Assembly (NCBI GenBank): GCA_013042695.1
Contig: JABDPQ010000062.1
Coordinates: forward strand, 1 to 9,993
DNA from: Desulfobacterales bacterium
GTDB lineage: Bacteria > Desulfobacterota > Desulfobulbia > Desulfobulbales > Desulfocapsaceae
Direction of reading: 5' to 3'
DNA length: 9,993 nucleotides
Shown here: positions 1 to 5,617 of the stretch, one piece after another
How positions within the stretch are numbered: the stretch's first letter is position 1
How the letters are laid out: each line of letters begins with the position of its first letter
Position numbers and translations under genes: made by a program
Notes under the pieces: model-generated
The model's input: the letters and a program-made list of their open reading frames with translations, nothing else
What the model was told of the DNA's origin: nothing
Databases searched by the model: none

Positions 1-909
1 GCCAAGAAAAAAGAAGTCATCATTGCAGAAGCAGATGACCACCTTGAGGATGAAGACCTGCTGGAAATGATTAATGCGGGAATAATTGAGTTCATGGTTA
101 TAGACAGCCATAAAGGGGAGTTCTGGGCCCAGATTTTAGACAATATCAAACTGCAACCATCTGTCAAATTACGTACTGGCGGAAGCATAGCCTGGGCAGT
201 GAGGAAGAATAACCCGAAACTGAAAGCGGTTATCAATGAATTTCTACAAAAACATAAGCTTGGCACGATGATGGGAAATGTCATCTTTAACCGCTATCTC
301 AAAGACACATCCTACATCACCGACTCAATCCAGAACGAGCATCTGAAACGTTTCAAAATCATGGCTAATTACTTTGAGAAATACGGTAAACAATATCAGT
401 TCGACTACCTGATGTTGGCAGCACTCGGGTATCAGGAGTCAAGGCTGAACCAGAATCTGAGAAGTAACGCGGGGGCTGTCGGTGTCATGCAAGTCCTGCC
501 TTCCACGGCAAAAGACAAGAACGTTGGAATACCGAATATTAAAGAAGCTGAACAAAATATTCATGCCGGAACTAAATATCTGCGATTCATGGCAGATACC
601 TATTTCTCCGAGGATAAGGAATTAGATCCCCTCAATAGAGCGCTGTTTGCTTTCGCATCTTATAATGCAGGACCGGCAAGAATCAGTCGCCTTCGGCAGG
701 AGGCAAAAAAAATGGGCCTCGATCATAATAAATGGTTCAACAACGTCGAAATCGTTGCCGCCAAGCGTATAGGCCGCGAAACCGTCCAGTATGTCAGCAA
801 TATTTTTAAATATTATGTTGCGTATGCTCTGCTCGCCGACAAAATGAAGATCGAAGGACCTGTCCACCTGAAAGGGTCATTTAAAAAGAAGAAAATAAAG
901 AAGCAATAG
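1..909 (+). CDS. mltF: MltF-like membrane-bound lytic transglycosylase, 5' end outside the window
   Basis: The reading frame is open from base 1, so the gene begins upstream; 302 residues are visible. The first ~110 residues resemble the end of a periplasmic solute-binding (SBP_bac_3) domain, including the RTGGSIAWAVRKNNPKLK stretch. An SLT (family 1 lysozyme-like) domain follows. Its signature is GYQESRLNQ, with the probable catalytic Glu encoded at 436-438, then SNAGAVGVMQVLPSTA and, further on, FASYNAGPARI. Such enzymes cleave the MurNAc-GlcNAc bond of peptidoglycan to a 1,6-anhydro product in the periplasm. A binding-like domain followed by SLT is the MltF architecture. The C-terminus is very basic (KKKKIKKQ). 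The gene ends in TAG and converges with the response regulator 14 bp away; I see no strong hairpin terminator between them. The family is secure; the exact MltF name is likely, but the N-terminal half and signal peptide cannot be seen. Confidence 0.9.
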   Translation, partial: AKKKEVIIAEADDHLEDEDLLEMINAGIIEFMVIDSHKGEFWAQILDNIKLQPSVKLRTGGSIAWAVRKNNPKLKAVINEFLQKHKLGTMMGNVIFNRYLKDTSYITDSIQNEHLKRFKIMANYFEKYGKQYQFDYLMLAALGYQESRLNQNLRSNAGAVGVMQVLPSTAKDKNVGIPNIKEAEQNIHAGTKYLRFMADTYFSEDKELDPLNRALFAFASYNAGPARISRLRQEAKKMGLDHNKWFNNVEIVAAKRIGRETVQYVSNIFKYYVAYALLADKMKIEGPVHLKGSFKKKKIKKQ

Positions 910-923
910 CACCTTCAATTGTT

Positions 924-2255
924 TTATCTGTCTTTTGCTTTAATCCCTGATTTACTCATTTTATAACGTAACACTCGTTCACTTATCCCAAGCGCTTCAG
1001 CAGCCCGGGTCTGTATCCAGTCATGATCCTCAAGGGCAGAAAGCAGCATAGCATGCTCAACTCGTGCGAGTCGCTCACTGAGCAATCCACCGCTACTCTC
1101 ACGCTCGCGTATTTCCTGCGGCAAGTCAGCCATACGGATCATCGTACCGCGCACCAAGGTCACCAGGCGTTGAATCAAATGCTCCAGTTCTCGAACATTG
1201 CCAGGAAAATCATACTTTACCAACTGAGCCATGGCCTCAGCGGTGAATTTTAACCGACTTTTATCATACTTTTCCAGGAAGTGCTCTGTCAGCAGCGCAA
1301 TATCATTACGTCTTTCCCGAAGTGGTGGAATTTTAAGTTCAAAGACATTAAGACGGTAATAAAGATCTTCCCTGAAACAATCCGCTGCAATCAGTTTTTT
1401 CAAATCTTTATTAGTGGCAGCGACAACGCGGACATTAACGCTGGTATCGATTTCGCTCCCAACCCGCACTATTTTTTTTTCCTGGAGGGCACGAAGCAGC
1501 TTGGCCTGCATGGCAAGCGGTACTTCACCAATTTCATCTAAAAATAGCGTGCCACCTGAGGCCTGCTCAAAGCGCCCACGCCGTCGTGAAGATGCGTCGG
1601 TAAAAGCACCTTTTTCATGTCCAAACAATTCTGATTCGAAGAGATTCTCGGGAACGGCTGCGCAGTTAACCGGGACAAAGGGTCCTGCTCGGTTATTGCT
1701 CAAAAAATGAATTAACTGAGCAACAAGTTCTTTGCCCGTTCCTGTTTCTCCAGTAATAAGTGCATTCCATTTTGTTGGGGCAACCCGATAAACAAGAGAC
1801 AAGACTTCACTCATTGGCTGGCTCGAACCAATAAGAGACACCGGCAGCTGCTGATTTTCTATGATTTCAGAAACTTCCCCTGACTCTTCAGCAACAGAAA
1901 TATCAGCTTCGATCTGAGTAATTCTATTGAGTAATTCACTGAGTTCGACCGGTTTTTCAAGAACATCATCTGCCCCGAGCTGCATCACCTTGACCGCTGT
2001 TTGAACAGTACCAAAGGCGGTTATCATGATCGCTCGAACCAGCGGTGATTGCTGCCGCATATGGCCAAGCACCTCATCACCATTCATGTCTTCCATCCGG
2101 TGATCAATCAAGACTAGCTGAACTGGCTCCCGGTCGAAAATTTCAAGTGCCTCTCTGCCTCCTGAGGCTTTTGTGACCGTGTACCCCTGTTTTTCCAGGA
2201 AACCAGCCAGCATATCACGCTGCATTTGTTCGTCATCAACAATGAGTATATGCAT
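924..2255 (-). CDS. sigma-54-dependent response regulator, NtrC/ZraR type
   Basis: A 443-residue three-domain activator. Residues 1-115 are a receiver domain: acidic pair D7/D8, probable phospho-acceptor D51 in LVLIDHRM, T79 and K101. Residues ~140-365 are the AAA+ sigma-54 interaction domain. It has Walker A GETGTGKE (169-176), a GAFTDA loop (216-221) where the usual motif is GAFTGA, Walker B GGTLFLDEIG (234-243) and FREDLYYRLNV with candidate arginine-finger residues. Residues ~398-440 are a Fis-type helix-turn-helix (RAAEALGISERVLRYKM). Family members, when phosphorylated, hexamerise on upstream enhancers and use ATP to open sigma-54 promoters. The gene follows the sensor kinase by 31 bp, so the two are almost certainly a cognate pair. 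A GGGG Shine-Dalgarno lies about 6 nt before the ATG. The likely targets are the -24/-12 promoters at 5336-5351 and 5493-5508, which is an inference from proximity. Confidence 0.95.
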   Translation of the reverse strand: MHILIVDDEQMQRDMLAGFLEKQGYTVTKASGGREALEIFDREPVQLVLIDHRMEDMNGDEVLGHMRQQSPLVRAIMITAFGTVQTAVKVMQLGADDVLEKPVELSELLNRITQIEADISVAEESGEVSEIIENQQLPVSLIGSSQPMSEVLSLVYRVAPTKWNALITGETGTGKELVAQLIHFLSNNRAGPFVPVNCAAVPENLFESELFGHEKGAFTDASSRRRGRFEQASGGTLFLDEIGEVPLAMQAKLLRALQEKKIVRVGSEIDTSVNVRVVAATNKDLKKLIAADCFREDLYYRLNVFELKIPPLRERRNDIALLTEHFLEKYDKSRLKFTAEAMAQLVKYDFPGNVRELEHLIQRLVTLVRGTMIRMADLPQEIRERESSGGLLSERLARVEHAMLLSALEDHDWIQTRAAEALGISERVLRYKMSKSGIKAKDR

Positions 2256-2286
2256 GGTATTCCCCGGTTACTTCTCCCAGAATTCA

Positions 2287-3837
2287 TTATGCATCAACAG
2301 TAAGTCCAGGTAATAAAATAACAAGTGTAAACTCATTGTCTTGAGTATCACCGCGCCACTCAATAGTTCCCTGATGAGCTTCAACAATCTTTCTGCTGAT
2401 CGATAAACCGAGCCCTGTCCCTTTGGCTTTTGTGGTAAAATAGGGTTCAAACAGCTTTTGGCCCTGATCAGAGCTCAGAGAATAACCGCCATTAGACATC
2501 GTGAGCCGCCAGAACTGCTCTTTTTTATCGAGCCTTATAAAAAGATACCCGCCATCTGGCTGGGCCTCCAGGGCATTACGCAGGAGATTTTCTAGAAGTT
2601 GCCCGAGAAGATCATAGTCTCCTTTTATCAGTGCGGCAGCATCTAATTCCATGGATATGGAAATGGATTGCTCATCACATTTCTTGCGATACAAATCCAC
2701 ACCATGCGCGATAAGCTCAGAAAGAGTTACCCTCTTTCGTTCAATTTCAAACTCATGGATGTATTGTCGAAGCCGATTGATCACCCCATTGCTTCTGCTG
2801 ACCGCCTCTCTCATGGCGGTAAGCAGATGACGATGTTCATCGGAAAGCACATCAGCCTCAAACTGCAGCCGTTGAAGTCCAATGCCAATAGCATTGAGCG
2901 GGTTTCTTAATTCATGAGCAATGGTTGAAGATGCTCGCCCCAAAGCCGCCTCCTCATGCTGTTTTGCCATTTGCCTCTCAAAGTGCCGCGCCTGCTCAAG
3001 TCGAAATCTCTGTGACCGATAAAGCCACCATGAGATAAAACTGCCAATAACCGTGAGGAACAAGACAAACAAGACAAGCTCCTTACGCATCTGGCTTATT
3101 CTTTTCCGAAAATGCTCCGCCTCAAGAGCAACCACGAGAAGATTTTTTCCTACACGCATCTCATGTTTTGAAACGGTTCGGCCCTCCTGGTCTAGCCATA
3201 TCATCTTCTCACTACCTCTGGTTTTTCCATCTACTTCTGGCTCGAAGGTAACATAGGCAATTCCAGGAAGTTTATTCAGAATACCAAGCAATTTTTCAAT
3301 GGAGAGATCCTCTTTAACTTTATCAAGGCCGGCGGAAGCAATACCAACGATAATGCAATGAGGATTATCAATCGTAAGAGGTTCTTTTTCAGGAAAATAG
3401 GAAAGTAAATAGGTTTGGACAGTCTGGCGATAGACAAGCTGATCTGCAGCGAAACAGCTTTGATCAGCCATCCAGGCAGCAGGTCCTGATACGGGACTGC
3501 TGTTTTCGCGCAAAATTCGCACCCCGGCAAGACCAGACTCCTCAACGAACGCAGTAAGCTCGGGCTCAGAAAATGGTTCGATGGCATCAAGGTAGTGCAA
3601 AAACCGGGCGCTGTTCTTTAAAGACCCACGGTAGATTGATTGGAGCGCCAAATTGCTTGTGAGTGCATTCCTAATATTAAGTTCAACAACGGCGGCAACG
3701 ACTTCTGAATGCTCTCGCGAATGCTTTTGGAACTGTTTTGATGCTTTCTGTAATTGCAAAAAAAAGTATCCGGCCACCAGAACTATTAAGGCCAGAAAAA
3801 GAATAAGATTGCTCTTCCAGGAAAGATAGTATGTCAT
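2287..3837 (-). CDS. membrane sensor histidine kinase, partner of the adjacent sigma-54 regulator
   Basis: A 516-residue kinase. A membrane helix at ~10-28 and a second at ~254-273 bracket a ~225-residue extracytoplasmic region that I do not recognise as a named sensor domain. The cytoplasmic part has a HisKA segment with phospho-acceptor H308 in TIAHELRNPLNAIGIG, then a HATPase_c domain: N box LLENLLRNALEAQPDGG (413-430), F box LFEPYFTTK (462-470) and G2 box GTGLGLS (473-479). The G1 box reads SNGGYS, so the adenine-contacting Asp of DxGxG appears to be replaced by Asn or Ser; this occurs naturally in NtrB-like kinases. There is no PAS domain and a HAMP is not evident. Layout and partner resemble ZraS/AtoS-type kinases. 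The ATG at 3837 has only a weak Shine-Dalgarno, and no better in-frame start is seen upstream. It precedes the regulator by 31 bp. The signal is unknown. Confidence 0.93.
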   Translation of the reverse strand: MTYYLSWKSNLILFLALIVLVAGYFFLQLQKASKQFQKHSREHSEVVAAVVELNIRNALTSNLALQSIYRGSLKNSARFLHYLDAIEPFSEPELTAFVEESGLAGVRILRENSSPVSGPAAWMADQSCFAADQLVYRQTVQTYLLSYFPEKEPLTIDNPHCIIVGIASAGLDKVKEDLSIEKLLGILNKLPGIAYVTFEPEVDGKTRGSEKMIWLDQEGRTVSKHEMRVGKNLLVVALEAEHFRKRISQMRKELVLFVLFLTVIGSFISWWLYRSQRFRLEQARHFERQMAKQHEEAALGRASSTIAHELRNPLNAIGIGLQRLQFEADVLSDEHRHLLTAMREAVSRSNGVINRLRQYIHEFEIERKRVTLSELIAHGVDLYRKKCDEQSISISMELDAAALIKGDYDLLGQLLENLLRNALEAQPDGGYLFIRLDKKEQFWRLTMSNGGYSLSSDQGQKLFEPYFTTKAKGTGLGLSISRKIVEAHQGTIEWRGDTQDNEFTLVILLPGLTVDA

Positions 3838-4005
3838 TGTTGGAAGGAGCCTTTTGCAAAATAATGATTTTCGTTCAAAGTCAAACCATGCGAAAAATTT
3901 TTACCGCAGGCATATAATTGATATTCCGAGGATAGAAATCTAAGCATAACGCAGAGGCTGAACGAAAAGGGCGTTTTGCAAGTGGCTCGGAAGAAAAGAA
4001 CTATT

Positions 4006-4413
4006 TTAAGGCCCACAGATCTGCCTTGATCGATTCAGTCGAGTCCTCACTCCCGTTTTATCAGAAAAGTTCCCAGCCCCGCAGCCGTGGACGCTCTGAG
4101 CCAGAAATAGTGCATCGTCCAGGTACATACCGCTGATCCAAATCCTGTTCCCCGGAAAAACACAAGGGGGAAGCAGCAGGTCAAATGACTTGTGAGCACT
4201 CGAATCCCAGCCGAGTCTAACAATGATTTTATTTTGATTTTTTTTGTCATAAACCCCGGCATCTCCTTTTCGAGAAGCAGAGGTAACAACTATTTCACGC
4301 CTGTGCAGATCTATTGAACTGACCTCCCCGGTAAAAGTGGTCTCATCTCCTTGCGCAACACCGGTTAAAGTACCTGCAATGAGAACGAAAAGCAAAAGGA
4401 TAACAAAGCGCAT
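4006..4413 (-). CDS. small exported protein of unknown function
   Basis: A 135-residue protein starting MRFVILLLFVLIAGTLTG, a typical Sec signal peptide with likely cleavage near VAQG-DE. The mature part begins TFTGEVSSIDLHRREIVV and has alternating hydrophobic strands (KIIVRLGW, NRIWISGMYLDD), suggesting a small beta-barrel or OB-like fold; this is a guess from pattern. Three cysteines (PPCVFPG, HGCGAG, QICGP) could form a disulfide or bind a ligand. I do not recognise the family. I chose the ATG at 4413. A TTG at 4428 would add five residues and overlap the upstream stop as TTGA, which would mean tight translational coupling, but the AGGA before it is only 2 nt away. Either way the gene directly follows the DUF4405 gene and is probably cotranscribed with it, so the two products may act together at the membrane. 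Confidence 0.75.
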   Translation of the reverse strand: MRFVILLLFVLIAGTLTGVAQGDETTFTGEVSSIDLHRREIVVTSASRKGDAGVYDKKNQNKIIVRLGWDSSAHKSFDLLLPPCVFPGNRIWISGMYLDDALFLAQSVHGCGAGNFSDKTGVRTRLNRSRQICGP

Positions 4414-4424
4414 CGGATAGTGTC

Positions 4425-5282
4425 TCAATGTCCTGATGAGGTGACGATTGAATGGAGAAGTTCGAATAACCCCATTGGATCCAGGTCATTTGCTGCTGCA
4501 ATATCTTTGATTGCCTCTTCAGGGCCGGCTGAGACACCTTTATCTGAAAGCTTGTGGATTATCTTTTCGAGCTTAAGACCATACTCGGAACAGACCGCTT
4601 GCAGTGTTTTCTTTCCCCACCCAGCCTTTGGTGAATCAGGAAAGGAGGTTTCACCTTGAGAAATGGCAGTAACTGCACTTTTCGGTGCCGCTTTTTTAAT
4701 GACCTCATATACCTGCTGAGGTGTCCTACTATTCTTTTTTGCAATTTCTTTGAGTGTATCTTTTTCACCAGAATTCTCCAGTCCTGCCTCTTCCAACAAG
4801 ACAAGACTTTGTGCCAGATCAAGGTTTTCTTTCTTGGCGAACATCTTTAACGATGACAGCTCCGCATGTCCATAGGGTGGTTCTCCATATTTTTCTGAGC
4901 CTGCATGCTTAAATGATGCAGAGATGTTAAGAATGGTACTCATTGGCGGCACGTTATAAATCGTACCAACAACGAATACGATGGTAAGCGCCAGAGCCAG
5001 ATTAAAAGCTCCGGTAAAAATCTTGATTTCCCGTGCTTTGTTTTTCATATAGGCAACGATTGGTTTCCAGTTGTAGTAGATGTGCAAGAAACCAGCCACC
5101 AGAAACAGCACTCCAACGGTAATGTGCTGATCTCCCCACTGGCTTTTGGTCAAGCCCCAGAACTTCCAGTCAGCCCAATAGGCAACCCTGCCTTCGGGCA
5201 CAACATAAAGAATGACTGAGTTCACTATGAGAACTACCTAGGAAATGAACATTGTCATTGATGTTACTTTGCGCATAGTCAT
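4425..5282 (-). CDS. DUF4405-type membrane protein, interrupted by an in-frame TAG at codon 15
   Basis: The natural start is the ATG at 5282, placed 8 nt after GAGGAG. It encodes MTMRKVTSMTMFIS, then TAG at 5240-5238, and the same frame resumes VVLIVNSVILYVVPEGRVAYW, which is how intact relatives read across the first membrane helix. From a GTG at 5225 the uninterrupted remainder is 266 residues. It contains GDQHITVGVLFLVAGFLHIYYNWKP, where two histidines 14 residues apart are plausible heme ligands of a cytochrome b-like bundle, and a third membrane helix near FNLALALTIVFVVG. The motif EKYGEPPYGHAELSSLK follows, then a soluble C-terminal half built from two similar helical repeats. A role in electron transfer or redox sensing at the cytoplasmic membrane is inferred from the histidines. 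The gene leads the leftward cluster. It may be a pseudogene, a sequencing error, a reinitiating gene or a recoded amber gene. The family call is firm; the functional state is not. Confidence 0.82.
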
Positions 5283-5335
5283 GTCTATTACTCCTCATTA
5301 ATGTGTTAACGTGTATGATAATTTTATTTATATTT

Positions 5336-5351
5336 TTCAACATCTGTGCCA
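5336..5351 (-). promoter_or_regulatory. possible sigma-54 promoter for the DUF4405 operon
   Basis: Read on the minus strand the site is TGGCACAGATGTTGAA. The -24 half TGGCAC matches the consensus exactly and the spacing to TTG is canonical. The -12 half is TTGA instead of TTGC, so the promoter would be weaker than ideal. The predicted transcript start is near 5325, giving a ~43 nt leader to the ATG at 5282. Confidence 0.5.
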
Positions 5352-5391
5352 ACCATATTTTTTAATTTAGCATATGTTTACAATTAGTTAA

Positions 5392-5411
5392 TCAACTTGA
5401 ATGAAAGTTGA
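5392..5411. promoter_or_regulatory. inverted repeat, possible activator site
   Basis: TCAACTT and AAGTTGA are perfectly complementary 7-base arms around a 6-base spacer. The repeat lies between the two opposed -24/-12 promoters, at distances normal for an enhancer of an NtrC-family activator. It shares the TC(A/G)AC start with the palindrome at 5445. Confidence 0.4.
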
Positions 5412-5424
5412 ACAGAAGTTATCT

Positions 5425-5460
5425 TCGACAACCCGGGTAATCAGTCGACAAAATTGTCGA
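5425..5460. promoter_or_regulatory. TCGACAA sites including a perfect palindrome, possible enhancer (UAS)
   Basis: TCGACAA occurs at 5425-5431 and 5445-5451, and its complement TTGTCGA at 5454-5460. The last two form the 16-base palindrome TCGACAA-N2-TTGTCGA. Its edge is about 33 bp upstream of the rightward -24 element, and the first half-site is about 74 bp from the leftward -24 element. The most likely binder is the sigma-54 regulator encoded at 924-2255, which is inferred from position. Confidence 0.5.
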
Positions 5461-5492
5461 TGACTGAACTAATGTGGAAAAGACAAATCATC

Positions 5493-5508
5493 TGGGCGGA
5501 TTCTTGCC
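5493..5508 (+). promoter_or_regulatory. sigma-54 (-24/-12) promoter for the acyl synthetase
   Basis: The site TGGGCGGATTCTTGCC carries GG and GC exactly 10 bases apart and a full TTGC, as in the consensus TGGCACG-N4-TTGC. The predicted transcription start is near 5519, about 99 nt before the ATG at 5618. An activator would be obligatory, and a sigma-54 activator gene lies nearby. Confidence 0.65.
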
Positions 5509-5523
5509 AAACAATAGTAAACA

Positions 5524-5545
5524 TGGTACTGAGACCTCAGTATTA
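5524..5545 (+). promoter_or_regulatory. hairpin in the 5' leader of the acyl synthetase mRNA
   Basis: TACTGAG (5527-5533) and CTCAGTA (5536-5542) are perfect complements separated by two bases; G-U pairs and a U-A pair extend the RNA stem to 5524-5545. It begins about five bases after the predicted transcript start. It could protect the 5' end of the mRNA, or in DNA serve as an operator. Confidence 0.4.
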
Positions 5546-5617
5546 AACCTTAAAATCACCCTTCCAGCACAGGCATTCGGCTCGGGCACCTGACGGAATG
5601 TAACGGGAGAAATCACA

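Larger units (their letters stand above)
5283..5617. other. 335 bp divergent intergenic control region
   Basis: No gene is seen here. From left to right it holds the Shine-Dalgarno of the leftward DUF4405 gene, a weak leftward -24/-12 promoter (5336-5351), an AT-rich stretch (about 5353-5390) and two inverted repeats (5392-5411 and 5445-5460). It then has a rightward -24/-12 promoter (5493-5508), a leader hairpin (5524-5545) and the Shine-Dalgarno GGGAG (5605-5609) of the acyl synthetase. The arrangement is that of a shared sigma-54 regulatory region. Confidence 0.7.

Noticed and set aside
907..909. The TAG ending the transglycosylase as another recoded amber codon
   Set aside because: Read-through adds only about 18 unconserved-looking residues before a TAA, and the protein already ends with a natural basic tail. 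It is a normal stop.
906..945. Possible bidirectional terminator between the convergent transglycosylase and regulator genes
   Set aside because: AAGCAA (901-906) and TTGCTT (935-940) are complementary but only six bases, 28 apart, and mostly inside coding sequence. There is no strong GC stem with a T-run.
1414..1710. Open frames of 76-98 codons on the plus strand over the response regulator gene
   Set aside because: They lie antisense to highly conserved AAA+ motifs and show no family features; they are by-products of the real gene's codon use.
3276..3590. Open frame of 104 codons inside the kinase gene in another minus-strand frame
   Set aside because: It is fully nested in a gene with clear domain motifs on the same strand, and its translation is low-complexity Leu/Ser-rich with no recognisable pattern.
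3880..3896. Minus-strand TGGTTTGACTTTGAAC as a sigma-54 promoter for the kinase
   Set aside because: The spacing between the GG and the -12 G is one base short, and the -12 element lacks GC; sigma-54 does not tolerate this well.
4414..4428. TTG at 4428 as the start of the small exported protein
   Set aside because: It is possible because it overlaps the upstream stop codon, but the ATG at 4413 gives a more typical signal peptide and the AGGA spacing to TTG is too short. It is kept only as an alternative.
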